A DNA stretch of 64,000 nt from JBBPZK01 sp965219175 (GTDB taxonomy: Bacteria; Actinomycetota; Rubrobacteria; Rubrobacterales; Rubrobacteraceae), in assembly GCA_965219175.1 (NCBI GenBank), contig CBDCNI010000001.1, forward strand, positions 248,001 through 312,000, written 5' to 3'. Below are positions 51,314 to 60,221 of the stretch, in pieces. The notes under the pieces were generated by a model, which had not been told where the DNA came from, made no database searches, and saw only the letters and a list, made by a program, of their open reading frames with translations. Each line of letters begins with the position of its first letter. Position 1 is the stretch's first letter. The translations under genes were made by a program, and so were the position numbers.

Positions 51314-51523
51314 TCAGGCTGCTACGGTGTAGCCGGCTTCTTCGATGGCTCCTTTGATCTGGTCCGTGGAGACCCGGCCTTCGTCGTAGGAGACCTCGAC
51401 CTGCTTTGAGTCCGGGTCGGCGTTGGCGCTTCCAATCCCGGAGAGTTCGTTTAGTGACTCTTCTATGGCTGCCTTGCAGTGGGCGCAGCTCATATCCGGC
51501 ACGTTGTATGTGGTTTCGGTCAT
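51314..51523 (-). CDS. copZ: CopZ-like copper chaperone (HMA domain)
   Basis: A 69-residue single HMA domain with the metal motif MSCAHC (residues 11-16) and a ferredoxin-like fold. Its ATG lies 2 bp after the csoR stop. It would pass Cu(I) to the CopA ATPase in the same operon. Confidence 0.9.
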   Translation of the reverse strand: MTETTYNVPDMSCAHCKAAIEESLNELSGIGSANADPDSKQVEVSYDEGRVSTDQIKGAIEEAGYTVAA

Positions 51524-51525
51524 AT

Positions 51526-51858
51526 CTAGCTCCTTTCCATCTTGGCGAACCGCTCTACGGCGGCCATTAGCTCTTCGATCTTCTCCTCGGTTTTGTCCTG
51601 ATTCTCTATGGACTCCTTTACGCAGTGGTCAACGTGGTCTCTCAGGACCAGGGCGGCGACCCTCTCGGTGGCGGAGACGAGGCTGGAGATCTGGGTGAGG
51701 ATGTCTATGCAGTAGGCCTCCTCGTCAACCATCCGCTGCACACCCCGCACCTGCCCCTCTATCCGCTTTAAACGGTTGGCGAGGCTGTCTTTGTGATCCG
51801 CTTTTATGTACCCGCGCAAAGGAACCTCCGTGAGACACTCGTCTTCTTCCCGAGCCAT
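51526..51858 (-). CDS. csoR: copper-sensing repressor CsoR
   Basis: A 110-residue all-helical repressor. The Cu(I) ligands Cys50, His75 and Cys79 match the C-x24-H-x3-C spacing of characterised CsoR proteins, and RLKRIEGQVRGVQRMV is the DNA-binding helix. Family role: releases DNA on binding Cu(I). It lies 12 bp after copA and 2 bp before copZ. Confidence 0.93.
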   Translation of the reverse strand: MAREEDECLTEVPLRGYIKADHKDSLANRLKRIEGQVRGVQRMVDEEAYCIDILTQISSLVSATERVAALVLRDHVDHCVKESIENQDKTEEKIEELMAAVERFAKMERS

Positions 51859-51870
51859 TCTACAACCACC

Positions 51871-54354
51871 TCAACCTATCTTCGCCCGTTTGAGCCTGAG
51901 CGAGTTCGAGACCACGGTCACCGACGAGAGGGCCATCGCCGCCGCCGCGAGGATCGGGTTCAGGAAACCGTGCTGTCCGAGGACGGGTGTGAGTGCCTCC
52001 GGGACGGTGCCGCCGGAGAAGAACGGGTAGAGGATGCCGGCGGCTACCGGGATCAGGAGTACGTTATACGCGAACGCCCAGAACAGGTTCTGCCGGATGT
52101 TTCGGATGGTCGCCCGCGAGAGGCTTATGGCCCGCGCCACGCCGCGCACATCCCCTGAGATGAGCGTCAGGTCCGCCGCCTCCATCGCAACGTCTGCGCC
52201 GGTGCCGATCGCTATCCCGACGTCGGCCTGGGCGAGCGCCGGGGCGTCGTTTATGCCGTCCCCCACCATCGCGACCTTCTTGCCCTCACCCTGCAAACGC
52301 TTGACCTCGTTCGCCTTGTCCTGGGGCAATACTTCGGCCAGGACTCGGTCTATGCCAAGTTCGCAGGCTATCGCTTCGGCCGTACGGCGGTTGTCGCCGG
52401 TGATCATGGCGACCTCCACCCCCATCTCGTGCAACCTCTCTATTGCCTCCTTGGACTCCTCGCGCACCACGTCGGCCACCGCGACAAGCCCTGCCGGCTT
52501 CCCGTCCACAGCCACGAACACAGGAGTCTTCCCGGCGGCGCTCAACTCCTCGAAGCGGGGCGCGAGGCCGTCTTCGAGTACGCCAGACTCATCCATCAGC
52601 TTTCGGCTACCGACGAGGACTTCCTTCCCCGAGACAGTCGCCCGGACGCCGCGCCCGGTCGGGGCGTCGAAGGCTTCGGGGTCGGCCAGAGCGAGAGAAC
52701 GTTCCCGTGCGCCGTTCACGATTGCTTCGCCCAAGGGGTGCTCGCTGTTTCGCTCGGCAGCGGCGGCCAGGGAGAGCAGGTCGTCTTCGGGGATACCGTT
52801 TGCCGATATTACGTCCGTCAGGCGCGGCTCGCCTCGGGTGAGGGTTCCGGTCTTGTCGAGGACGACGGTGTCGATGGCGTGGGCGCTTTCGAGGGCTTCC
52901 CCACCTTTTATAAGGATGCCCCGCTCTGCCCCGCGACCGGTGCCGACCATGATCGAGGTCGGCGTCGCCAGCCCCATCGCGCACGGGCAGGCAATGATGA
53001 GCACCGCCACGAAGTTCAAAAGCGCGAACGTGAAAGCCGGGGCCGGTCCGAAGACGAGCCACACGAGGAACGTAACGGCCGCGAGCGCCATGACGACCGG
53101 CACGAAAACACCGCTGATCCTATCCGCCAGCCGCTGTATCGGGGCTTTCGTGCTCTGCGCTTCGTCCACCATCTGCATGATCCGGGCGAGCGCTGTATCT
53201 TTGCCGACCCTCGTCACCGTAAAGCGGAACGAGCCCGTCTTGTTGACGGTCGCGCCGATTACCTCGTCACCCTCGCGCTTGGTCACCGGGATGGGCTCGC
53301 CGGAGATCATAGCCTCGTCAACCGCAGACTCACCGGAGACGACCACGCCGTCAACCGGCACTTTCTCACCCGGCCGGACCACGACCACGTCCCCGGCCAC
53401 CACACTCTCGACGGGAACATCCAATTCTTCACCTTCCCGGACGACGCGGGCGGTCTTGGCCTGCAATCCGGCGAGCTTCTTTATAGCCTCGTTGGTCCGT
53501 CCCCTGGCCCTAGCTTCGAGCAAGCGGCCAAGCAGTATCAGGGTGATGATGAGTGAAGACGTGTCGAAGTACACGTCGGCCCGCCCGGCGAACAGCCCCG
53601 GCGCGAAGGTGGCGACCGCGCTGTAGAGGTAGGCGGCGCTCGTCCCGACCACCACGAGCGTGTTCATGTTTGCCTGGCCGTGCTTGAGGGCGCCCCAGGC
53701 TCCCTTGTAGAACCGCCACCCGGCCCAGAACTGGACCGGCGTGGCGAGCGCGAGCAGGGCGAAGTTGAGAGCCCGCTCCGGCACGGGCGGCGCGAAGCCG
53801 AGCATGTGGGGGATACTCCCGATCAGGACGAGCAAGGTCAGCGCCGCCGCAACGAGGAAGTTGTCGCGGAGCCTCTTGTGATCCTTCTCGCGCGCGTCCC
53901 CGGAGCCTGCGGACTCTTCTTCCTCACGAACCACGCCGTACCCGGCGCCCTCGACGATCCTCTCGAAATCATCTATTCCGGACGAGCCCGGCAGATAGTC
54001 CACGGTAGCCTTCTCGGCCGCCAGGTTCACGCCGACGTCCACCACCCCTGGAGCCTTGCGGAGCGCCTTCTCCACGCGTCCGACGCAACTGGCGCAACTC
54101 ATCCCCGTAACCCCGAAGCTAGTCCTTGCGACCTCCGCCCCATAACCGGCGTCCTCCACGACCCCGACCAGGTCTTTCGGTTCGCATACAGCCGGATCGT
54201 ACTCGACTTTAGCTTTCTCGGCGGCGAGGTTCACGCTCGCCCCGATGACGCCTTCGGTCTTTGTGAGGGCCTTCTCCACTCGGTTCACGCAAGAAGCGCA
54301 ACTCATCCCCGTGATTGGAAGTGTGATCTCCGCGCCCGCTTGCTTAACACTCAT
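51871..54354 (-). CDS. copA: Cu(I)-exporting P-type ATPase CopA
   Basis: An 827-residue P1B ATPase. Two N-terminal HMA domains carry CxxC (GMSCASC at about 19 and 88). Eight membrane helices follow. Further motifs are the actuator TGES-like SGESAVDEAMISGEP, the ion-selective CPC (about residue 456), the phosphorylation site DKTGT (about 498), SEHPLGEA and GDGINDAPAL. This set specifies Cu(I)/Ag(I) export. Start of the copA-csoR-copZ operon. Confidence 0.95.
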   Translation of the reverse strand: MSVKQAGAEITLPITGMSCASCVNRVEKALTKTEGVIGASVNLAAEKAKVEYDPAVCEPKDLVGVVEDAGYGAEVARTSFGVTGMSCASCVGRVEKALRKAPGVVDVGVNLAAEKATVDYLPGSSGIDDFERIVEGAGYGVVREEEESAGSGDAREKDHKRLRDNFLVAAALTLLVLIGSIPHMLGFAPPVPERALNFALLALATPVQFWAGWRFYKGAWGALKHGQANMNTLVVVGTSAAYLYSAVATFAPGLFAGRADVYFDTSSLIITLILLGRLLEARARGRTNEAIKKLAGLQAKTARVVREGEELDVPVESVVAGDVVVVRPGEKVPVDGVVVSGESAVDEAMISGEPIPVTKREGDEVIGATVNKTGSFRFTVTRVGKDTALARIMQMVDEAQSTKAPIQRLADRISGVFVPVVMALAAVTFLVWLVFGPAPAFTFALLNFVAVLIIACPCAMGLATPTSIMVGTGRGAERGILIKGGEALESAHAIDTVVLDKTGTLTRGEPRLTDVISANGIPEDDLLSLAAAAERNSEHPLGEAIVNGARERSLALADPEAFDAPTGRGVRATVSGKEVLVGSRKLMDESGVLEDGLAPRFEELSAAGKTPVFVAVDGKPAGLVAVADVVREESKEAIERLHEMGVEVAMITGDNRRTAEAIACELGIDRVLAEVLPQDKANEVKRLQGEGKKVAMVGDGINDAPALAQADVGIAIGTGADVAMEAADLTLISGDVRGVARAISLSRATIRNIRQNLFWAFAYNVLLIPVAAGILYPFFSGGTVPEALTPVLGQHGFLNPILAAAAMALSSVTVVSNSLRLKRAKIG

Positions 54355-54396
54355 CTCTCAAAACCCTTCCACTGTCTCTCGGAAGCCCATATTAAC

Positions 54397-54414
54397 ATAC
54401 CCCCCTGGCCTATA
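54397..54414. promoter_or_regulatory. CsoR-box-like motif upstream of copA
   Basis: ATACCCCCCTGGCCTATA lies 42 bp before the copA start. On the coding strand it reads as a G-tract beside TATG/TTAATAT promoter-like bases, as in G/C-tract CsoR operators. It recurs at 50966-50983. Confidence 0.55.
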
Positions 54415-54509
54415 AAGACAGTTCCGCAAATCGGTTCACACGTGGACTGTTTCGCGGTCAAGGACTTTCCGGGATGGGTGTGATGGACTAACATCCCGGC
54501 AGGACGTTT

Positions 54510-55448
54510 ATGATCACCGATAGTACACCCGGACGTTACCGCGGCTCACTTCTCGGGCTGGCGGTCGGGGATGCGCTCGGGGCTCCCGTGGAGGGCTTGC
54601 CACCTGGACAGTTTCGGCCGGTAGTGAATATGATCGGGGGCGGCACCCACGGTCTCGAAGCCGGTTACTGGACGGACGACACCTCGATGGCGCTGTGCCT
54701 GGCGGAGAGTCTGGTCGAGTGCGGCGGCTTCGAACCTCTGGATCAACTCTCGCGGTATCTGAGGTGGTTCCGGGAAGGGTATCTGAGCAGCACGGGCGAG
54801 TGCTTCGGCATGGGCGCTACCACCCGCGAGGCGCTACTTCGTTTCGAGGTATCCGGTGAGCCTTACTGTGGTCTGGAAGAACCGGAGAGATCCGGCAATG
54901 GTTCGATCATGCGCCTAGCGCCCGTCCCGCTCTTCTACGCCGGGGACCCGAGAAAAGCGATCGAACTCTCCGCCGATAGCTCGCGGACGACCCACGGGGC
55001 GGCGAACGCAGTAGACGCGTGCCGGTACTTTGCAGCCCTGATCCAGGGTGCCGTGGATGGAGCGGATAAAGAAGAGCTACTCTCCGATAGATACTGCCCC
55101 GTACCCGGATACTGGGAAGAGCACCCTCTCTCACCGGAGGTAGACGAAGTGGCGGCGGGTTCTTCCAAGCGCCGAGAGCCGCCCGAGATAGAAGGCTCGG
55201 GCTACGTCGTCAGGTCGCTGGAGGCTGCGCTGTGGGCTTTCCACAACGGCGACTCGTTCGAGGAGGGTGTGTTGCTCGCGGTCAACCTCGGCGACGACAC
55301 CGACACGACCGGTGCAGTCTACGGTCAGCTCGCCGGCGCTTTTTACGGCGAAGAGGCCATCCCGAATCGCTGGCGCTCGAAGCTCGCGCACCGGGCCTTG
55401 ATCGAAGGTTACGCCGAACGGTTATTCCACGAACGACCGGAAGGGTAG
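54510..55448 (+). CDS. ADP-ribosylglycohydrolase family protein
   Basis: A 312-residue all-helical hydrolase. The two magnesium-site motifs are WTDDTSMAL (about residues 51-59) and GDDTDTTGA (about 260-268), with GNGSIMRLAPVPLFY between. Family members remove ADP-ribose from proteins or DNA, or act on related nucleotides. The substrate is unknown. It is followed after 4 bp by a GNAT gene. Confidence 0.9.
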   Translation: MITDSTPGRYRGSLLGLAVGDALGAPVEGLPPGQFRPVVNMIGGGTHGLEAGYWTDDTSMALCLAESLVECGGFEPLDQLSRYLRWFREGYLSSTGECFGMGATTREALLRFEVSGEPYCGLEEPERSGNGSIMRLAPVPLFYAGDPRKAIELSADSSRTTHGAANAVDACRYFAALIQGAVDGADKEELLSDRYCPVPGYWEEHPLSPEVDEVAAGSSKRREPPEIEGSGYVVRSLEAALWAFHNGDSFEEGVLLAVNLGDDTDTTGAVYGQLAGAFYGEEAIPNRWRSKLAHRALIEGYAERLFHERPEG

Positions 55449-55452
55449 GACG

Positions 55453-55959
55453 ATGGAGGTCCGGGACATGAAGAGATCTGACATCGGAGCCGTGCGGATG
55501 GTGGCCCGCGAGACGTGGTCTCGCACCTACAGAGACTCTATCCCGGAGAACGTGCAGCGGGAGTTCATGAACCGCGCGTACTCTGACGCCTCGCTCGCGC
55601 GGCGGAGGGAGTCTGGCGTCTTCCTGGTAGCGGCGGTGGATACGGACGTGGACACGAAGGTACTCGGGTTCGTGAACCTGAACCGCATCTCGCGGTCGGA
55701 GGTGTTTCTCGGGTCTCTCTACGTGCTGCCGGAAGCCCAGGGTCTCGGCATCGGAAGCCGGCTGCTCGCGGCCGGTATCGGCAGGTTCCCCGCGGCGAAG
55801 AGGTTCGTCTTGCGGGTCGAGCGAAACAACCTGAAAGCCCGGCGTTTCTACGAGACCCGAGGTTTCCACGAGACCGGAGAGTTCGAGGAGGTCTTATACG
55901 GCCACACGGTCCACGAGACGGAGATGCTCCTGGACGCAACCCGCCGGCGCGACGACTAG
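55453..55959 (+). CDS. GNAT N-acetyltransferase
   Basis: A 168-residue acetyltransferase with the acetyl-CoA loop VLPEAQGLGIGSRLLAAG and the ERNNLKARRFYETRGF motif. It begins 4 bp after the ADP-ribosylglycohydrolase stop and so is cotranscribed. The substrate is unknown. Confidence 0.87.
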   Translation: MEVRDMKRSDIGAVRMVARETWSRTYRDSIPENVQREFMNRAYSDASLARRRESGVFLVAAVDTDVDTKVLGFVNLNRISRSEVFLGSLYVLPEAQGLGIGSRLLAAGIGRFPAAKRFVLRVERNNLKARRFYETRGFHETGEFEEVLYGHTVHETEMLLDATRRRDD

Positions 55960-55989
55960 AATTTTCTCAGGCAAACCGGGAGAAGAGGG

Positions 55990-56772
55990 TTGAAAGAGCA
56001 AACACTGGACGGCAAGGCGGCGCTCGTCACCGGAGCAGGCCGGCGGGAGGGCATCGGCGCAGCCATCTGCCGGGAGCTTGCGGCGCGTGGCGCGAACGTC
56101 TTCTTCACTTACTGGGGCGCTTACGACGAGGAGATGCCCTGGGGAGCCGACGGAGACGGCCCGGAAGCCCTCCTCACGGAGCTTCGCGGCGCAGGGGCTC
56201 GGGCGGAGAGCCTGGAGTTGGACCTATCCCTCCCGGAATCTCCCGAACGGCTCCTCGACAAGGCAACAGAAAAACTCGGCCAGCTCTCCATACTCGTAAA
56301 CAACGCCGCCTACTCCACCCGCGACGGCTTCGAAAAGCTGGACGCAGCCACCCTCGACGCCCACTACGCGGTAAACCTGCGGGCGACGGCGTTGCTCTCC
56401 GTCGGGTTCGCCCGGCGCTTCACCGGAGGTTCCAACGGGAGAATCATCAACTTCAGTTCCGGACAGTCGCTCGGTCCGATGCCCGGAGAGCTGGCTTATA
56501 TAGCCACAAAGGGAGCGATAGAGTCGTTCACCCGAACGCTCGCTGCGGAGGTTGGACATAAGGGCATCACCGTCAACGCAGTAAATCCGGGGCCGACGGA
56601 CACGGGCTGGATGTCCGGGGAAGTAAGGCAAAATCTCCTTGCGAAGTTCCCGACCGGGAGGATCGGAGAGCCCGAGGACGCTGCGCGGCTCGTGGCATTT
56701 CTGGCGGGTGAAGAGTCGGCCTGGATCTCCGGCCAGGTCATCCACTCCGAGGGCGGCTTTATCCGTTCTTGA
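55990..56772 (+). CDS. SDR-family 3-oxoacyl-ACP-reductase-like oxidoreductase
   Basis: A 260-residue short-chain dehydrogenase. Motifs: cofactor loop TGAGRREGIGAA, SILVNNAAYS, the Ser in INFSSGQS, the catalytic YIATK, and NAVNPGPTDTG. It starts at TTG. It lies 30 bp after the GNAT gene and may be part of that transcript. Confidence 0.9.
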   Translation: MKEQTLDGKAALVTGAGRREGIGAAICRELAARGANVFFTYWGAYDEEMPWGADGDGPEALLTELRGAGARAESLELDLSLPESPERLLDKATEKLGQLSILVNNAAYSTRDGFEKLDAATLDAHYAVNLRATALLSVGFARRFTGGSNGRIINFSSGQSLGPMPGELAYIATKGAIESFTRTLAAEVGHKGITVNAVNPGPTDTGWMSGEVRQNLLAKFPTGRIGEPEDAARLVAFLAGEESAWISGQVIHSEGGFIRS

Positions 56773-56822
56773 GAGTTCCACGGATGACACCTCACAGTCC
56801 ACTGGGTTAACATAAACGTCCC

Positions 56823-57227
56823 ATGAAGCCGACCGGAAACCTCCTGAAAGCCTTGCGTCGACCGCCGAGGACGCTCTTCGACGACGGAGACGACGAGTTG
56901 GACGCGCCGATTCGTGGGCCGCTCTTCTCCCGCCGTATCCTGTACTTTCTCTTGGCCGTCTTCTTCCTCGCCGCGATGTTGTCGGCGGACTGGTTCGGGC
57001 TCCTGCTGCTCAACTCCAGGGGCGTCACCCTCCAGATGGGCATCCTGAACGCCCTCCGGGTAACCGCGGCCCTGATGACGGGCATCGCGATACCTTCGGC
57101 CCTGCTCATGGCCCACTACCGCCGCGTCTACTCCTATATCTCCGGAGAGAACGTATTCTTCGCCATCACCTTCTTTATGTCCTTCATGCTCGGCTCACCC
57201 TGTCTCCTGGCCGGCATTTTCGGCTGA
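56823..57227 (+). CDS. small membrane protein, hypothetical
   Basis: A 134-residue protein with an acidic N-terminus (FDDGDDELDAP) and three hydrophobic helices (ILYFLLAVFFLAAMLSADWF, ALRVTAALMTGIAIPSALL, VFFAITFFMSFMLGS). No recognised family. Confidence 0.55.
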   Translation: MKPTGNLLKALRRPPRTLFDDGDDELDAPIRGPLFSRRILYFLLAVFFLAAMLSADWFGLLLLNSRGVTLQMGILNALRVTAALMTGIAIPSALLMAHYRRVYSYISGENVFFAITFFMSFMLGSPCLLAGIFG

Positions 57228-57304
57228 AACAGAGGGAGACTCTCCAGAAAAGCGGAGTGCAACGCGGGAGGTAGAAAGACAAGCACACCGGCTAGAATTG
57301 GGAC

Positions 57305-57544
57305 ATGCCGCCGTCCTTCGAGATCGTTGGAGAGATAATTAATCGGGAGGTCATCGCCAGCGGTCGTGGTATACACAAACTATCTGAACTTAAGAAACGA
57401 TACGGCGATGGCAACTGGCGTAAGTGTAAGGGAGAGGCTACTATTGTGCTGCCCAATGGTAGAATCAGAACAGCGGAGCTTCACTGGTATGAGGCGCACG
57501 GTATCGGCAAGCGGCGCATAAAGCGCAAGAGGTACTTGGACTGA
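57305..57544 (+). CDS. small conserved-looking protein, first of a coupled pair
   Basis: A 79-residue basic protein with the clear C-terminal block AELHWYEAHGIGKRRIKRKR that I associate with small conserved hypotheticals of actinobacteria. It is less GC-rich than its neighbours. The TGA overlaps the next gene's ATG (ATGA). The pairing of a basic and an acidic small protein recalls toxin-antitoxin modules, but no motif supports that. Confidence 0.55.
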   Translation: MPPSFEIVGEIINREVIASGRGIHKLSELKKRYGDGNWRKCKGEATIVLPNGRIRTAELHWYEAHGIGKRRIKRKRYLD

Positions 57545-57771
57545 TGAGAGCGTTAGAAGCAACCAGCAGAGCAACAAATCTAGTCATATGCGTTAGGAAC
57601 GAGGGATATGAGCTCGATCTTAAGCCGTTGCGAGATTACGAGGTGGTGCCTGATGAAAGCCTCGAAGCGGACGAACTTCGCGTGATAGATGAAACAGGCG
57701 AAGACTACATTTATCCTGCTAGCTATTTCGAGTCTGTTAGCGAAATTGAGCGTGGTCGCTCGGTGCTGTAG
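57544..57771 (+). CDS. small acidic protein, second of a coupled pair
   Basis: A 75-residue acidic protein (VVPDESLEADELRVIDETGED) starting at the ATG that overlaps the stop of the previous gene. It shows no known domain. The YIYPASYF segment suggests a small beta-rich fold. Codon use is more AT-rich than the surroundings. Confidence 0.5.
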   Translation: MRALEATSRATNLVICVRNEGYELDLKPLRDYEVVPDESLEADELRVIDETGEDYIYPASYFESVSEIERGRSVL

Positions 57772-57818
57772 CGGAAGACAGTTGTGAAGTGAGTGAGTTC
57801 AACCCAAAGGCGCGGTAG

Positions 57819-58103
57819 GTGACAGAGCCAACTTCTGAGCGGCTGCAAGAAATGATGGGCAAGTTCGGGTATACCGAGAAAGAGGCTCGTGTCGCTATCC
57901 ATCTTGAAGATGCAGAGAGGTTGCTCGTGGAGTTAACGAGAGAAGACGACTCTATGACCTACCTAGGGAATATCATCTGGAGAGAGACACACACGCGCGA
58001 GCACTTCAGGGCTTTACATAGGCAGCTTGGCATATTCGTACTGCATCGAGATTATCCTGAAGGGTGGGGATACGTGTCTCCCGAGAACGACGATCAGAAC
58101 TAA
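57819..58103 (+). CDS. hypothetical protein
   Basis: A 94-residue soluble protein starting at GTG after AAAGG. No domain is recognised; it is Glu/His-rich with a helical N-terminus (ERLQEMMGKFGYTEKEARV). It belongs to the same AT-richer patch as the preceding pair. Confidence 0.45.
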   Translation: MTEPTSERLQEMMGKFGYTEKEARVAIHLEDAERLLVELTREDDSMTYLGNIIWRETHTREHFRALHRQLGIFVLHRDYPEGWGYVSPENDDQN

Positions 58104-58248
58104 CAGGACTCTTCCTCCCGCCGCTTCTTATCTCATCCACCGTGTCCTAGAAGCTTTGCGTTCAGAAGAGTTTATCCGAGCGCCCCGGCGTAGTCCGGCG
58201 CGGATGGATATTCTACACTGTGCAACCGGCGCGAGAGGAGAGGTTAGC

Positions 58249-58611
58249 ATGGACTACAGGCCACCTTCTGTAAAAGTAGATAAACCCTGGGGCAGGTTCG
58301 AGCAGTACACCCACAACCTCCCCTGCACGGTTAAGATCATCACGGTCGCGCCGGGCGGCGTCCTCTCCCGACAATACCACTACCAGCGCGACGAGCTCTG
58401 GGTCGTCCTCGATGCCGGGGCGAAGGTCGAACTCGGGGAGGACGTTTTGTATCCCGAAGTCGGCGAAGAACTCTTTCTACCCCGCGAGACCGTCCACCGC
58501 CTCTCGGCCACCGGAAAAGAACCCGTGCGGATACTGGAGATCTCCTTCGGAGAGTTCCACGAAGAGGATATCGTCCGCCTCGAAGACGTCTACGGCCGCG
58601 TGGGACCGTGA
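58249..58611 (+). CDS. cupin, mannose-6-phosphate isomerase type II-like
   Basis: A 120-residue single cupin domain. Metal-site pattern: SRQYHYQRDELWVVLDAGAKV (His, His/Gln, Glu) and the second-box RETVHRLSA (His). It resembles the isolated C-terminal cupin of type II phosphomannose isomerase/GDP-mannose pyrophosphorylase. The ATG at 58249 follows GGAGAGG; the longer open frame has no such support. Its link to mannose metabolism is by family only. Confidence 0.82.
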   Translation: MDYRPPSVKVDKPWGRFEQYTHNLPCTVKIITVAPGGVLSRQYHYQRDELWVVLDAGAKVELGEDVLYPEVGEELFLPRETVHRLSATGKEPVRILEISFGEFHEEDIVRLEDVYGRVGP

Positions 58612-58637
58612 CATTCGGCTCAAAAGAGGCCCGCTAA

Positions 58638-59225
58638 ATGTACCGGAGGAGCGGCTACCGCGAACAGCGCTCCCCGGAGAATTTCCGGGGGATCTTGCGG
58701 GAAGTTTGGCTCTCGCCGGGCAGGTTCTTCAAGAGGCTCGACCCGGATGTCGGCTTCGTGCGTCCGACCATCTTCGCCTCCGCGGTCTTCTACCTCAACC
58801 TCATCCTCGGTGCCTTGTTGCAGGCGGCCTTGCTCGGGGAGTTCACTTACTCCCTCCTCTACGCGCCGCTGCTCGGGCTCGTAGTCTCGATCGTGCTCGC
58901 GCCGCTCCTCCTCGCCGGCACCACAGCACTCGTCCTGACTATCCTCGACGGCACGCCGTCCCGCGAGAAGTTCGGGCCTGTCTTCCGGTCTCTGGGCTAT
59001 GCCACGGCGATAGGCCTCGTACTTTGGATCCCCTACGCTCCGCTCCTCGCCCTCCCATACGGCGCCTACGTCGCAACCGTCGCCGTCAAAGAGACCTTGA
59101 AAGAGAGCTGGCCGAAAGCAGCCGCCGCGACCCTCATCCCACTCGGAGCCATCCTCCTAATAGTCTTCTTCTCCCTAGGAGCCTCCGGGGCCTACGACCT
59201 CTTGCTCAACCCTGCCCGAGGGTAG
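58638..59225 (+). CDS. YIP1-family membrane protein
   Basis: A 195-residue protein with five membrane helices and the Yip1-like opening GILREVWLSPGRFFKRLDPD. The role of bacterial Yip1 proteins is unclear. The last 20 bp overlap the convergent nuclease gene. Confidence 0.7.
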   Translation: MYRRSGYREQRSPENFRGILREVWLSPGRFFKRLDPDVGFVRPTIFASAVFYLNLILGALLQAALLGEFTYSLLYAPLLGLVVSIVLAPLLLAGTTALVLTILDGTPSREKFGPVFRSLGYATAIGLVLWIPYAPLLALPYGAYVATVAVKETLKESWPKAAAATLIPLGAILLIVFFSLGASGAYDLLLNPARG

Positions 59226-60201
59226 CGATCAACTCTTCCACGAGATGGCGGTGCTGCGGGCGGATGAAATAATTGTCTTTCTCCCAGGGGTAATTGGGAT
59301 ATTCGTAACCGATCGCTTGTCGGAGGAAGTCGTTCTTTTGCATACCGATCTGACCTGAGATCGAGGCAAGTGCATAGCCAATCTTCGAAGGGTCATCGAA
59401 GACCTTCTGTGCGACGAATTCTTGCTTCAACTCTTCCCTGGATATGAGAGGCTGCCTCAAGCAAGCCGGGACGAGTACGTCGCGAATCCGTTGCGCGGTC
59501 ACGAGGTCTTGCGACAGGTAACTGAGGAGTAACTCTCTCAACTGAGCCTCTTCGTACTCGCCGGGCTCGTCGGACATCGGGATGGTGAACTTCTTCGCCT
59601 TGACTCTCGCCTCTTCTACTTGCTCGGCGATTACCGCGGTGCGTGTGAGAATCTCGTTCCCCGCACTGGTTCTGAGATACTTCAGGCTAACCGCGTTGAT
59701 GTTCACTCCATAGCCATTGGACAACCACTCGATCATTCGTTCCAATCGCGGTTCGACCGCAAAACCTACCAGTATGATCCGCTGAGTCTCGTTGATGACG
59801 AGTTGTTCAAGATCAGCGTCCGGGAACGTCTCGCTGAGTACGTCTTCCAGTGTCTCACCCGTGTGTTTAGCGCAGATCTCGCCGATCTTGTCGATGCCCC
59901 AAGAGGCTACGTCGGAAGCGTAGTCGATGGCTTGCGCCAATGCCTCTCGCGGGAGTTGGTCCCGTTTTAGCTCAATCACCACCAAGTTCCCGGACCTGTC
60001 GACGGCGAGCAGGTCGAGCGGCCCAGAGCGGGTCGATACCTGTCGACCGATCACCTTCAACCCAGGACGGATGATCGAGAGGTCGGAAGCAAGCCATTCC
60101 TCAAGGTCCAGGGCTTCGGTTCTGCCTTCGCGCGCGAGGCTAGTTTCCAGCGGCTTGAGTCGACCTTGAACGATTTCCCAGGCTCGTATCTCGGTTGCCA
60201 T
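59206..60201 (-). CDS. NucS/DUF91-like endonuclease
   Basis: A 331-residue protein. Its PD-(D/E)xK nuclease core is GPLDLLAVDRSGNLVVIELKR (Asp63, Glu77, Lys79), close to the NucS/EndoMS mismatch nuclease and related DUF91 proteins. The C-terminal about 180 residues form an additional helical domain that typical NucS lacks. The order (nuclease first) also differs from standard NucS, where the nuclease domain is C-terminal. It is therefore a related but distinct nuclease, possibly involved in repair or defence. Confidence 0.75.
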   Translation of the reverse strand: MATEIRAWEIVQGRLKPLETSLAREGRTEALDLEEWLASDLSIIRPGLKVIGRQVSTRSGPLDLLAVDRSGNLVVIELKRDQLPREALAQAIDYASDVASWGIDKIGEICAKHTGETLEDVLSETFPDADLEQLVINETQRIILVGFAVEPRLERMIEWLSNGYGVNINAVSLKYLRTSAGNEILTRTAVIAEQVEEARVKAKKFTIPMSDEPGEYEEAQLRELLLSYLSQDLVTAQRIRDVLVPACLRQPLISREELKQEFVAQKVFDDPSKIGYALASISGQIGMQKNDFLRQAIGYEYPNYPWEKDNYFIRPQHRHLVEELIATLGQG

Positions 60202-60221
60202 CTCTTATCTCGCAGGACCAG

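Noticed and set aside
52034..53626. 530-codon open frame on the plus strand
   Set aside because: Antisense to copA, whose motifs are complete. The translated sequence is low-complexity and Ser/Thr-rich.
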